A stretch of DNA of 64,000 nt from CAZEAP01 sp964510315 (GTDB lineage Bacteria; Planctomycetota; Brocadiia; SM23-32): NCBI GenBank assembly GCA_964510315.1, contig CAZEAP010000010.1, forward strand, positions 40,586 through 104,585. Reading direction: 5' to 3'. This document shows positions 43,623 through 52,595 of this stretch, piece by piece. Every line of letters starts with the position of its first letter. Positions within the stretch are counted from its first letter, which is position 1. The notes below the pieces were generated by a model. It did not search any database, had not been told where the DNA came from, and saw only the letters and a program-made list of their open reading frames with translations. Position numbers and translations under genes: made by a program.

Positions 43623-45020
43623 ATGACCGGACAACACGATTACGACGTGGCCGTCATCGGCAGCGGTCCGGCCGGCTACGTGGCCGGCATAAGAGCCTCC
43701 CAGTTGGGTGCGCGAACCTGTGTGATAGAGAAAGGGCCGCTGGGGGGCGTCTGCACCAACGTGGGCTGTATCCCCACGAAGGTCCTCTGGGAGTCAGCGC
43801 GGATGGCCCTGCGCCTGGAGCGGGCCGAGGAGTTCGGTTTCCGGGTGGAGAACCCCCGCCCCGACTGGGCGGTGGTCGGCAAGCGCCGGGACAGCATCGT
43901 CCGGACCCTGCGTGGGGGCATCGATTCGCTGCTCTCGGGCAACGACGTTGAGCTTCTGCGGGGAGAGGCCGCCTTCCTGGACTCCCACACGCTGCAGGTC
44001 GCCGAGGAAGACGAAACCCGTCGCATAAGCGCCGAGAAGATCATGATCGCCACCGGCTCAAAGCCGGTGGAGCTGCCGGAGCTGCCTTTCGACCACGAGG
44101 CGATCATCGACAGCTCGGACGCCGTCAGCGCGGACGAACTCCCCGATTCGGTCATCGTGATCGGCGGCGGCTACATCGGGTTGGAGTTCGGCTGCATCTA
44201 CTCGGCCAACGGCGTGGAGCTGCACATCGTCGAGGCACTGGACCGCCTGCTACCGGCCGTAGACGCCGACTGCGCGCGTGAAGTTGCCAAAACCGTCAAG
44301 AAGCGCGGGGCCGGCATACACACGGGGGTCACCGCCGAAGAGGTCGAGACCACAGGAGACGGCGTTCAAGCCAAACTGTCGGACGGCACAGAGCTGAGCG
44401 CGGAGAAGATGCTGGTCTGCGTGGGGCGTCGCCCGGACTGCGAGGGGCTCCGCATCGAAGAGGCCGGCCTGGAGCCCGACGAATCCGGCGCGGTCGCCGT
44501 CAATTCCCATCTGCAGACAGAACAGCCCCACATCTATGCCATCGGAGACGTGAACGGCCGTGCGATGCTGGCCCACGTCGGCAGCCACGAGGCGATGGTC
44601 GCCGCCGCCCACGCCACCGGCTCCCTCAGCGCGGAGATGGACTACCGGGTCGTGCCAGCCTGCGTGTTTGTCCAGCCGGAAATCGCCACGGTGGGGCTGA
44701 CCGAAGAGGAAGCCGACAAAGAGTTCGACGACCTGATCGTGAAGAAGTTCCCCTTCCGCGCCCTGGGCAAGGCTCACGTCCTCGGGGAAACCGAGGGAAT
44801 GGTGAAGATGGTCTGCGACGCGGAAACCGGGGAGGTCCTCGGAGTCCACATGGCCGGCCCGCACGCCAGCGTGATGCTGGGGGAGGCCGCGCTGGCCCTG
44901 GGAATGGAGTGCACGGCCCAGGAGATAGCCGAGACCATTCATACCCATCCCACGCTGCCGGAAGCCCTTAAGGAAGCCGCCGAGGGTGCGGCGGGCATGC
45001 CGATCAACTGGAGGGGTTGA
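43623..45020 (+). CDS. lpdA: Dihydrolipoyl dehydrogenase
   Basis: 465 residues, a flavoprotein that reoxidises dihydrolipoyl groups with NAD+. VAVIGSGPAGYVAGIRASQL binds FAD; GGVCTNVGCIPTK carries the redox disulfide CxxxxC; VIVIGGGYIGLEFGCIYSAN binds NAD; the C-terminal dimer domain has HTHPTLPEALKEAAEG with the catalytic His-Glu. ATG 43623 has GAGGAG 7 bp upstream. First of a compact lpdA-lipB-lipA-lipoyl-carrier operon; genes for E1 and E2 of a 2-oxoacid dehydrogenase are not here. Confidence 0.97.
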   Translation: MTGQHDYDVAVIGSGPAGYVAGIRASQLGARTCVIEKGPLGGVCTNVGCIPTKVLWESARMALRLERAEEFGFRVENPRPDWAVVGKRRDSIVRTLRGGIDSLLSGNDVELLRGEAAFLDSHTLQVAEEDETRRISAEKIMIATGSKPVELPELPFDHEAIIDSSDAVSADELPDSVIVIGGGYIGLEFGCIYSANGVELHIVEALDRLLPAVDADCAREVAKTVKKRGAGIHTGVTAEEVETTGDGVQAKLSDGTELSAEKMLVCVGRRPDCEGLRIEEAGLEPDESGAVAVNSHLQTEQPHIYAIGDVNGRAMLAHVGSHEAMVAAAHATGSLSAEMDYRVVPACVFVQPEIATVGLTEEEADKEFDDLIVKKFPFRALGKAHVLGETEGMVKMVCDAETGEVLGVHMAGPHASVMLGEAALALGMECTAQEIAETIHTHPTLPEALKEAAEGAAGMPINWRG

Positions 45021-45024
45021 TCCG

Positions 45025-45741
45025 GTGTCTGACGAGTACACCAGCGTAGTGACGGGCGTCTCTTCACCCGAACTCCGGGTGATCGGGCCGGAGGAGATCG
45101 AGTTCCCCCGGGCCTTGCGGCGGCAGAAGGAGCTTCGGGACCGGTGCATACGCTTCGGTGGCCGGCCCAATTTCCTGCTGCTCTGCCATCACCCGCCGGT
45201 CATCACCGTCGGCCGGTCGGGCGACGGGTCCGCGGTCCTCGCGGCGGACGAGGAGCTTGCCGCCCGTGGCGTTGAGGTGGCCGAGACGAACCGCGGCGGG
45301 GAGGTCACCTTCCACGGTCCGGGTCAACTGGTGGCCTATCCCATCATTGACCTGCACGGGCGGGGCAAAGACCTTCACCGCTACCTGCGCGACCTGGAGG
45401 GTTGGCTGGTGCGGCTGTGTCGCAGCTACGGAGTGAACGCCCACGCCGATTCCCCTCACACGGGCGTGTGGGTGGAGGACCGAAAGCTGGCCTCCATCGG
45501 CATCGCCGTGCGGCGGTGGGTGACCTATCACGGCATCGCACTGAACGTTTCGACAAACCTTTCATGGTTCGACCTGATTGTGCCCTGCGGCCTGAAGGAC
45601 GTCCGGATGACCTCTCTGGAACGGGAGCTTGGCAGCGCCGCACCGCTCGACGAGGTGGCGGCTCGCGCCGCCGAGTTTTTCGCGGGCGATTTCAGCCTCA
45701 ACATCATCAACCCGTCCGCCGGAGAAGGAGCAGGACCGTGA
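45025..45741 (+). CDS. lipB: Octanoyl-[acyl-carrier-protein]:protein octanoyltransferase
   Basis: 238 residues. LipB moves octanoyl from ACP to the lysine of lipoyl domains. Signatures: TNRGGEVTFHGPGQLVAYPI, DRKLASIGIAVRRWVTYHG with its catalytic Lys, and IVPCGLKDVRMTSL with the nucleophilic Cys. The GTG at 45025 has GGAGGGG 9 bp upstream, overlapping the end of lpdA, so translation is probably coupled. It ends in a 4-bp overlap (GTGA) with lipA. Confidence 0.95.
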   Translation: MSDEYTSVVTGVSSPELRVIGPEEIEFPRALRRQKELRDRCIRFGGRPNFLLLCHHPPVITVGRSGDGSAVLAADEELAARGVEVAETNRGGEVTFHGPGQLVAYPIIDLHGRGKDLHRYLRDLEGWLVRLCRSYGVNAHADSPHTGVWVEDRKLASIGIAVRRWVTYHGIALNVSTNLSWFDLIVPCGLKDVRMTSLERELGSAAPLDEVAARAAEFFAGDFSLNIINPSAGEGAGP

Positions 45742-46610
45742 AAGGAACCCGCCCGTCTCTGCCCCCGTGGCTGAAGAAACGCCTCCCCGCGCCGGAGCGC
45801 ACCGAGCGGGTGCGCTCGCTGCTGAGCGAACTCGGCCTGCACACCGTCTGCCGCGAGGCGCACTGTCCGAACCGGGGGGAGTGCTACGCCGCCGGCACCG
45901 CCACGTTCATGATCCTGGGGAGCGTCTGCACCAGGAACTGCCGCTTCTGTGCGGTGGAGGGCGGCATGCCCGCGCCCCCTCGCCCCCAGGAGCCGGCCCG
46001 CGTCGCCGAGGCGGTCCGGCGCCTGGGGCTGGGGCACGTGGTGGTGACCAGCGTCACGCGGGACGACCTGCCCGACGGGGGGAGCGGCCACTTCGCCGCC
46101 ACCATCCGCGCCGTTCTGCAAGAAACCGAGGCCACCGTCGAGGTTCTGGTTCCGGACTTCCAGGGCAGACGCCGGGATCTGGAACGGGTGCTTGACGCCG
46201 GGCCCCATGTATTGAACCATAACGTTGAAACCGTTCCCCGGCTGTATCCGGAGGTGCGTCCCGCGGCCGATTACGGTCGCTCGCTGCGGGTGCTCCAGAC
46301 GGCCGCAGCCCGGCAGGACGCCCCCGTCGTCAAGAGCGGGCTCATGCTGGGCCTGGGCGAGACGGAAGAGGAGGTCAGCGCCGTGCTGCGGGACCTGCTG
46401 GAGCACGGATGCCGGGCCGTTACTCTTGGCCAGTATCTTGCCCCCTCGGAGGAGCACCACCCGGTGGCGGAGTTCCTCGCACCGGAGCGCTTCGAAGCCC
46501 TGCAGAGGACGGCCCTCCAGATGGGCTTCGGGGCGGCGCTCAGCGGGCCTTTCGTCCGGAGCAGCTACCGGGCCGGCGAAGTTGCCGCACAACTGTTGAA
46601 AAACACGTGA
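45738..46610 (+). CDS. lipA: Lipoyl synthase (radical SAM)
   Basis: 290 residues. LipA inserts two sulfurs into octanoyl groups. The auxiliary cluster Cys motif is CREAHCPNRGEC, the radical-SAM CxxxCxxC is CTRNCRFC, and the C-terminal RSSYRAGE provides the conserved Ser ligand. GTG 45738 overlaps the lipB stop (GTGA) and has GGAGAAGGAG 7 bp upstream. It sits between LipB and the lipoyl carrier, so the operon encodes a full de novo lipoylation route. Confidence 0.97.
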   Translation: MKGTRPSLPPWLKKRLPAPERTERVRSLLSELGLHTVCREAHCPNRGECYAAGTATFMILGSVCTRNCRFCAVEGGMPAPPRPQEPARVAEAVRRLGLGHVVVTSVTRDDLPDGGSGHFAATIRAVLQETEATVEVLVPDFQGRRRDLERVLDAGPHVLNHNVETVPRLYPEVRPAADYGRSLRVLQTAAARQDAPVVKSGLMLGLGETEEEVSAVLRDLLEHGCRAVTLGQYLAPSEEHHPVAEFLAPERFEALQRTALQMGFGAALSGPFVRSSYRAGEVAAQLLKNT

Positions 46611-46651
46611 CCTAAAAAGACCGCACACCCTGGAAGGGAGACGCAAAGACC

Positions 46652-46888
46652 ATGGAATTCAAACTACCCCCCCTCGGTGACGATGCCCCGGATGAAGCCG
46701 AAGTTTCCTTCTGGTACGTGGAGGAGGGCGAGCGCGTCGAGCAGGGCCAGGACATGGTGGAGATGCTCACCGACAAGGCGGCGTTCACAGTCCCGGCGCC
46801 CGCCGCCGGCGCCCTCACGGAAATCCAGTGCACCGAGGGGGACACGGTCCAGGTCGGGGAAGTGATGGCGCACATAGAGGAGGAGTGA
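46652..46888 (+). CDS. Free-standing lipoyl (biotinyl/lipoyl-attachment) domain protein
   Basis: 78 residues, only one lipoyl domain. It begins EFKLPPLGDDAPDEAEVSFW and carries the attachment Lys in EMLTDKAAFTVPAP; VEEGERVEQGQDMVEM and EGDTVQVGEVMAHIEEE complete the barrel. Normal lipoyl domains are parts of E2 proteins or the longer GcvH (~130 residues), so an isolated one is notable. Position after lipB and lipA makes it the likely substrate of both, with LpdA as its oxidase. ATG 46652 follows GAAGGGAG. It ends 14 bp before holB's chosen start. Confidence 0.92.
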   Translation: MEFKLPPLGDDAPDEAEVSFWYVEEGERVEQGQDMVEMLTDKAAFTVPAPAAGALTEIQCTEGDTVQVGEVMAHIEEE

Positions 46889-46902
46889 CCGCCGAGCCAA
46901 AG

Positions 46903-47922
46903 ATGGCGTTCCAGAATATCCCAAATCAACCCGGGGTCCTCCGGCTGCTGCGGGCCATACTCCGTAGCGGCAGAATACCGCACGCCTACCTGTTCATCGG
47001 CAGCGAAGGCACCGGCCGGGAGGCCGCCGCCCAAGAGCTTGCCACCGTCCTGCTGTGTCACGATCAACCCGCCCCCGACGACTATTGCGGCCGGTGCGAG
47101 AGCTGCCGCGCCATCCGATCCCACCGGCATCCGGATTACCACGAAGTGGGAGTCCCCGAGGACCGGCAGAGGATACCCATCGCCTCCATCCGTGACGCCG
47201 AGGAAATCGCCTACCTGAAATCGTCCCTGGGAGAGGGACGGGTCTTCGTCATCACGCCGGCGGAGCGACTGAGCCCCGAAGCCGCGAACTGCTTCCTGAA
47301 GACGCTGGAGGAGCCACCCGAGGAACGGTATTTCGTTCTGATCACCTCTTCGCTCCGGAACATCCCGCCCACCATCCTCAGCCGATGCTGGCCCGTCCGG
47401 TTCAGTAATCTCCCTCCAGAGGAGCTTGCCCGTCGACTGCAGGCCGAAGGTCTCGATGCGGGCGATGCCTGCTGGCTGGCGCGCCGAAGCTGCGGGGCGC
47501 CCGGTGCCGCCCAGCGACTCCGCGAGCTGGGGCTGCACGAGTTCAACCGCGACCTGGTCGAGAGGCTGTCGGAACTCTCACCGGAGGACAACTTCGAACT
47601 CTCCGACTGGCTCGCCGGCTTAGCCCGCAAAGGGGCCGGCTCGGCCTCCGAGGAGCGCAGGCTGTTGGAGGACCTGCTGCTGTGCGCGGCCGTCTTCTAC
47701 CGGGACATGGCCGTGGCCGCCACGCCCGGTGGTAGCGACCTCTTCAACCCTGAGATGGAAGGACTCCCCCTGAACGAAAACGCGGGGGCGCCCGAGACCC
47801 ACCTGGAAAAGGCGGAACGCGTGATGGAGGCAGTGGAGAGAATAGCGGCGTTCACCAACCGAAGGCTCACCCTCGACGACCTGTTCACCTCGCTCAGTCC
47901 TCCGGGGGAGGCACGCCAGTGA
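46903..47922 (+). CDS. holB: DNA polymerase III delta-prime subunit
   Basis: 339 residues of the clamp-loader AAA+ family. GRIPHAYLFIGSEGTGREAA is a degenerate P-loop (Arg for Lys and no Ser/Thr), as expected for the non-hydrolysing delta-prime. DYCGRCESCRAIRSHRHPD forms the zinc module, and LKTLEEPPEERYFVLITSS with ILSRCWPVRF the sensor region (SRC motif). Start ATG 46903; an in-frame GTG at 46885 overlapping the previous stop, with GAGGAGGA directly before it, is an alternative adding six residues. It overlaps rsgA by 4 bp. Confidence 0.92.
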   Translation: MAFQNIPNQPGVLRLLRAILRSGRIPHAYLFIGSEGTGREAAAQELATVLLCHDQPAPDDYCGRCESCRAIRSHRHPDYHEVGVPEDRQRIPIASIRDAEEIAYLKSSLGEGRVFVITPAERLSPEAANCFLKTLEEPPEERYFVLITSSLRNIPPTILSRCWPVRFSNLPPEELARRLQAEGLDAGDACWLARRSCGAPGAAQRLRELGLHEFNRDLVERLSELSPEDNFELSDWLAGLARKGAGSASEERRLLEDLLLCAAVFYRDMAVAATPGGSDLFNPEMEGLPLNENAGAPETHLEKAERVMEAVERIAAFTNRRLTLDDLFTSLSPPGEARQ

Positions 47923-48965
47923 GCGAGCTGAAGGAAGGAACGGTCACCCGCGTCCGCGCGGTCCTCTGCGAGGTCGATACCGACGAAGGGACTTACGAGT
48001 GCGAGGTGCGCGGCAGGCTGGTGGAGAGCGACACCGGAGAGACCAAACCGCTGGCCGTCGGCGACAGGGTGCTGTTCAAACCGTTCGACGAATCCCGGGG
48101 CATCATCGAAGAGGTCCAGCCCCGGGAGACAAAGCTCTCCCGCCGTTCGCCCCGCGACCCCCGCATCGAGCACGTCATCGTGGCGAACGTGGAGCAACTG
48201 CTCATCGTCTGCTCGGTCCGCAAGCCGCCCCTCACCCTCGGGATCATTGACCGCTACATCATAGCCGGCGAGGCGGGCGGGCTTCGTCCCATCATCTGCA
48301 TCAACAAGATGGACCTGGCGGGGGAAGAGGAGACGCGCCACCTGGAGGCGGCCGAGATGTACCGGGAAATGGACTACCCGGTGCTGTTGACCAGCGCGAA
48401 GACGGGCCGCGGATTGGACCGGCTGCGGGAGGTGCTGCGGGACAGCAACTCGGTGCTTGCCGGCCACAGCGGGGTGGGTAAGTCCGCCCTCGTCAACGTT
48501 GTCCAGCCCGGGCTGGAGCTGCGCACCGGCCCGGTCACCACCAGGGGCCGCCACACCACCACCAGCGTCTCCCTGCTGAAGCTCGATTTCGGTGGATACG
48601 TGGTGGACACCCCGGGCATCCGGGAGTTCACGCTATGGGAAATTGAGAAGGAGGAAGTGCAGCAGTTCTTCCCTCAGATATGGGAGCTGGGCAGGGAGTG
48701 CAGGTTTCCCGACTGCCTGCACATCCAAGAGCCCGACTGCCGGGTGAAGGAGGCCCTCGAACAGGGAGAACTTCCCGAGGAACGCTATGAAAGCTACCTT
48801 CGGATCGTCGAGACGGTCGAGACCCCTTCTGTCCCCCGCGCCACAGACGTGGAGGAGCCGGACGAACAGATCACCAAAACCAAACGCCGCCCCAGCCGAA
48901 GGCGACGTAAGCAGGAACTGCGCCGACGGGCCGAGTCCGAAATGGAAGAGGAAGAAGAACGCTGA
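47919..48965 (+). CDS. rsgA: Ribosome small-subunit-dependent GTPase A
   Basis: 348 residues. It releases factors from the maturing 30S subunit. The circularly permuted GTPase order is clear: NKMDLAGEEE (G4), LLTSAKTGRGLDRL (G5), then AGHSGVGKSALVN (P-loop, G1), TTRGRHTTT (G2) and DTPGIREF (G3). An N-terminal OB fold spans ~1-70; the zinc site is CRFPDCLHIQEPDC. A charged, Arg/Lys/Glu-rich tail of ~45 residues ends the protein. GTG 47919 overlaps the holB stop (GTGA). Confidence 0.96.
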   Translation: MSELKEGTVTRVRAVLCEVDTDEGTYECEVRGRLVESDTGETKPLAVGDRVLFKPFDESRGIIEEVQPRETKLSRRSPRDPRIEHVIVANVEQLLIVCSVRKPPLTLGIIDRYIIAGEAGGLRPIICINKMDLAGEEETRHLEAAEMYREMDYPVLLTSAKTGRGLDRLREVLRDSNSVLAGHSGVGKSALVNVVQPGLELRTGPVTTRGRHTTTSVSLLKLDFGGYVVDTPGIREFTLWEIEKEEVQQFFPQIWELGRECRFPDCLHIQEPDCRVKEALEQGELPEERYESYLRIVETVETPSVPRATDVEEPDEQITKTKRRPSRRRRKQELRRRAESEMEEEEER

Positions 48966-49003
48966 ACCGTCCTCCGGCCGACCAGGAAGAGGAGAGCAAT
49001 AAG

Positions 49004-51040
49004 GTGCCGCAATCCCCATCTCTCTGTAAGTCACACCCGGATTTCCACCTGCCCGCCGGGCTGGAAGTGGGCCCAGGCTTCGACGGCGAGCGCTACGCCC
49101 GCCGCATGAAGGAGTCCGGAGCCGACGTGGTGGCCTTCTTCGCAAAGTGCCACTACGGTCACTCTTACTACGAGACGGAGGTCGGCACCCGCCACCCCGG
49201 TCTGAAGAAGGACATGCTGCGGGAGGTGGTCGACGGAGCGCGGAAGCACGACCTCGGCGTGGTCGCCTACTACAGCGTCTTCCTCGACACCGCCGCCGTC
49301 CGGCAGCATCCGGAGTGGAGGCTCCAGCCGTCTAAAGGGGGCTCGGAAGCCGGCGGCGGGGGAAGGAACTTCGAACCCGTCTGCGTCAACAGCGGCTACG
49401 TGGAGAAATTGCTTCTGCCCCAGTGCCGAGAGATCGTCACCAGCTACGAGGTTGATGAGCTGCTGCTGGATACCATGTCAACCTTCCGGCCCTGCTACTG
49501 CCCGAACTGCTGCGAGCTGTTCGGCGACGACATCCCTGAGTCCGCCGAAGACCCCCGCTGGCTGGACTACGTCCGGTGGTATGCCGACTCCTACGAGCAC
49601 TTCTTCGCGGGGACGGCGGCGGAGCTGCACGAAGCCGCCCCGGGCGTGGGGGTGATCTTCAACTGGAAGTGGGGGATTCGTGAGCCGACCCCTCCCCCAC
49701 CCCACATAGCGCGGCTCATCGCCGACGACCGGGCCACCGGCAAGCGGGCGAGCATACATTGCCGCTGTTTCGCCGGCGGCGCCCTGCCCTACGACTACAT
49801 GACGGGGCGCTTCCTGCACGGGCTGGGCGGGTGGACGAGCAACACGCCCCAGTCCCTGAAGTACACCGCCGCAGGAGCGATCGCCAACGGCGGGGCCTTC
49901 TGGATCATCGACCGACAGTTGCCCGACGGCTCGCTGGAGGAGCGCGCCTGGGACGCGATGGAGGAGGTCTTCGGCTGGGTTCAGAAACGCCGCTCCTGCG
50001 TCTCCGGGGCGCGCCCCGTGCCGGAGATTGGCGTCCTCTGCACCTGGTCTCACGTCATGGGCCCGGACCTGCGATACTTCCCGGAGCCCGACCAACGCAA
50101 GGAGCGCATGCAGGCCAACGAAGGCGCCGCCACCATGCTTATCGAAAACGGCCGGCACTTCACCGTGATAAACGCCGAGGCCGCCCGGCAACGGGCCGGC
50201 GAATACGGACTGATCGTCGCGCCGGAACTGGAGTTCCTGGACGCCGAGACCACCGCCGCCCTCAAGGAATTCGTCAAAGACGGCGGAGCGCTGCTCATCA
50301 CCCAGTCGGCCTCGCCGGACGGTCTCAGTGAGGCTCTGCTGGACCTGGCAGGGGTGACGGTGGATGGCTTCACCGAACCGGAATACGGTTATTTCGGGAC
50401 GGAGCCGCCTCTCCACCTCCGCGCCCCGCTGGCTCGCGCGCTGCCCCGCGATGGAACGGAAGTCCTATTGGACCATCTTGCGCCGCTGGAGATGGGGCCG
50501 GGCGAGCCTCGCTTCGGGCACGGCCTCGCTCCGCCGGGCGAGGAAACCGGGTTCGCCGCCGTCACCGCAAGGGAAGCAGGCGAGGGGAAGGTGATCTACG
50601 TCGCCGGCCCGGTCTTCAAGGCCGCCCTGCGCTGGCCGGACCCGCACGTGGCGGAGCTTCTGCTCTCCATGATCGACGGCCTCCTGCCGAAGCCCCTGGT
50701 GCGCGTCAGCACCCCCGCGCCGGTGGAAGTCTCGGTGATGCAAAGGAAGAGTGACCTGCTGGTCCACCTCGTGAACCACGGCGGACGGCAGAAGCTTGGA
50801 AACTACTACTGGCCGGTCACCGAATACATCCCGCCCGTGCGCGACATCCGAGTGGCGATCCGGCAGAGCGCCTCCGCCGCGGAGGTGCTGCTCCTCCCGG
50901 AGGGCAGGCGGTTGAGCTGGATGCAGAAGGACGGCTACATGGAGCTTGTCGCGCCCCGGCTGGACATCATGACCAGCCTCAGGGTGCCCGGCTACTTCGC
51001 GACCGCTGAGGCACAAACCGAGGGAGGGAAGGGAGTATGA
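49004..51040 (+). CDS. GHL6-type glycoside hydrolase with beta-galactosidase-trimerisation-like domain (alpha-L-fucosidase-like)
   Basis: 678 residues, no signal peptide. Residues ~20-330 form a TIM barrel of the hypothetical glycosyl hydrolase 6 family (RRMKESGADVVAFFAKCHYG, GVVAYYSVFLDT, EVDELLLDTMSTFRPCYCPN, where the Asp is a candidate nucleophile). Residues ~345-600 hold a flavodoxin-like domain (YGLIVAPELEFLDAETTAAL) typical of beta-galactosidase trimerisation domains. The combination is seen in GH151-type alpha-L-fucosidases; the activity is inferred and fits the fuculokinase-like gene at 41.3 kb. GTG 49004 has AGGAAGAGGAG 10 bp upstream. It overlaps the cupin gene by 4 bp (ATGA). Confidence 0.8.
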   Translation: MPQSPSLCKSHPDFHLPAGLEVGPGFDGERYARRMKESGADVVAFFAKCHYGHSYYETEVGTRHPGLKKDMLREVVDGARKHDLGVVAYYSVFLDTAAVRQHPEWRLQPSKGGSEAGGGGRNFEPVCVNSGYVEKLLLPQCREIVTSYEVDELLLDTMSTFRPCYCPNCCELFGDDIPESAEDPRWLDYVRWYADSYEHFFAGTAAELHEAAPGVGVIFNWKWGIREPTPPPPHIARLIADDRATGKRASIHCRCFAGGALPYDYMTGRFLHGLGGWTSNTPQSLKYTAAGAIANGGAFWIIDRQLPDGSLEERAWDAMEEVFGWVQKRRSCVSGARPVPEIGVLCTWSHVMGPDLRYFPEPDQRKERMQANEGAATMLIENGRHFTVINAEAARQRAGEYGLIVAPELEFLDAETTAALKEFVKDGGALLITQSASPDGLSEALLDLAGVTVDGFTEPEYGYFGTEPPLHLRAPLARALPRDGTEVLLDHLAPLEMGPGEPRFGHGLAPPGEETGFAAVTAREAGEGKVIYVAGPVFKAALRWPDPHVAELLLSMIDGLLPKPLVRVSTPAPVEVSVMQRKSDLLVHLVNHGGRQKLGNYYWPVTEYIPPVRDIRVAIRQSASAAEVLLLPEGRRLSWMQKDGYMELVAPRLDIMTSLRVPGYFATAEAQTEGGKGV

Positions 51041-52254
51041 ACACCGAAGCGCTCATCGACGCCGCCATGGAACAGGGAGAGGGCATTCTGCGACTGGCGC
51101 CCAACTGGGTGCCCAGGGTCTTCTGCGTCCCCGGCCGAAGGATCAAGCTTCACCCCGACGATTACTACGCCCTGGGCGCCGAGCGGGGCGGCATCGACGA
51201 ACGATGGTTCGCCTCCACCACGCCGGCCGACAACGGCCCGCTGACCGCCCCGAACGAAGGGCTCAGCTTCGTGGTCTTCGAGGGAAACGGCCGGGCCGAG
51301 AAAGCCCTCCTCCGGGAGGCCGTCGGAAAGCTGAAGGGTGAACTTGTCGGCGACCGGGTGTGGGACGAACACGGCTGCTGGCCGATGTACTCGAAGTTCT
51401 TCGACAACCAGGGACCGCTGCCGCTGCACATTCATCACCGGGACGAGCACGCGGCCAACGTGGAGCAGTTGGGCAAACCCGAGGCATACTACTTCCCCCC
51501 GCAGCTCAACAACCACGGCGGCGACTTCCCCTACACTTTCTTCGGCCTCAATCCGGACACCACGCGCGACCAGCTCCGCGAGGCGCTTGCCGGCTTCGGG
51601 GAGGGCGACAACCGCATCACCGACCTCTCCCGCGCCTGGCCCCTCAAGCCGGGGACCGGCTGGAACGTCCCCGCCGGCGTGCTCCACGCGCCCGGCAGCC
51701 TCTGCACCTACGAGCCGCAGAAGGCCTCGGACGTGTTCTTCATGTGCGAGTCGGTCGTCGGCGGACAGGTCATCCCCGAGGAACTCCTCTGGAAAGACAC
51801 TCCGCCGCAGCGGGTCGGCGACGTGGACTACTTGATGGAAGTGATCGACTGGGAAGCCAACGTCGACCCGGACTTCCACGCGAAGCATTTCATGGAACCC
51901 CGGCCCGTCCGGCCCGTCGAGGAGATGCGCCAGGAGGGTTGGGAGGAATACTGGATCTGCTATCGCTCCACGGAGTTCAGCGCCAAGCAGCTCACGGTGG
52001 TCCCCGGGCGCACCGTCACCATCCGCGACGGCGGCGCCTACGGGCTGATCCTGATGCAGGGGCACGGCCGGCTGGGCCCCTGGGAAGTCGAAGCGCCGGA
52101 ACTTATCCGGTTCGGCCAGTTGACCTCGGACGAGTTCTTCGTGAGCGCGCCGGCGGCCCGCGAGGGCATAGAGATTTCCAATCCATCCGAGAGCGACCCC
52201 ATCGTCATGCTCAAGCACTTCGGGCCGGGTAACCCCGATCTTGAGGAACTCTAA
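51037..52254 (+). CDS. Cupin-fold protein, phosphomannose-isomerase-like
   Basis: 405 residues. Two cupin halves are visible. The first has GPLPLHIHHRDEHA with His residues for a metal site and PGTGWNVPAGVLHAPGSLCT with the second His; the second half has TEFSAKQLTVVPGRTVTIRD and AYGLILMQGHGRLGPW. The arrangement is like class I mannose-6-phosphate isomerases and related sugar isomerases of environmental bacteria, but the reaction is not established. ATG 51037 overlaps the previous stop (ATGA), so it is translationally coupled to the fucosidase-like gene. Confidence 0.78.
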   Translation: MNTEALIDAAMEQGEGILRLAPNWVPRVFCVPGRRIKLHPDDYYALGAERGGIDERWFASTTPADNGPLTAPNEGLSFVVFEGNGRAEKALLREAVGKLKGELVGDRVWDEHGCWPMYSKFFDNQGPLPLHIHHRDEHAANVEQLGKPEAYYFPPQLNNHGGDFPYTFFGLNPDTTRDQLREALAGFGEGDNRITDLSRAWPLKPGTGWNVPAGVLHAPGSLCTYEPQKASDVFFMCESVVGGQVIPEELLWKDTPPQRVGDVDYLMEVIDWEANVDPDFHAKHFMEPRPVRPVEEMRQEGWEEYWICYRSTEFSAKQLTVVPGRTVTIRDGGAYGLILMQGHGRLGPWEVEAPELIRFGQLTSDEFFVSAPAAREGIEISNPSESDPIVMLKHFGPGNPDLEEL

Positions 52255-52321
52255 ACCCGATATTTGACGGATAAACGGGGAACCGTCACGGGCCGGCTTG
52301 CCCTCCCCTCCGTCGGGGTCG

Positions 52322-52523
52322 CGCTGCGAGGCGGCACTGTGGCGCGGGCATCCTTGCCCGCATTGCGGGGGCATCTTGCCCCCGCCCCAAGGTGGCCGGA
52401 GCACGAAGCGGCCGGGCCACGATCCGTCTGAGGCGGACTGCGACCTGGAAGCCTTGTGCGCCTGCGGCGCATTGCCCGTCTCCGGCGGGGCCCCGCTACG
52501 AGGTGGCACTGTGGCGCGGGCAT
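52322..52523. repeat. Imperfect direct repeat with nested palindromes
   Basis: A 30-bp unit at 52322-52351 recurs at 52494-52523 with 28 of 30 identical bases (core CGGCACTGTGGCGCGGGCAT against TGGCACTGTGGCGCGGGCAT). Similarity continues for ~15 bp upstream. Two perfect hairpins follow the first copy: 52344-52361 (GCGGGCA-TCCT-TGCCCGC) and 52365-52385 (9-bp stem GCGGGGGCA, loop TCT). The 341-bp gap between the cupin and GH28 genes holds no gene otherwise. Confidence 0.65.
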
Positions 52524-52595
52524 TCGGCCCCCGTGAACCTCCGGTGGAAATCGCTGTCGAATCCTGAGAAATCCCCGGTAGAGAGGAAATGGCCC

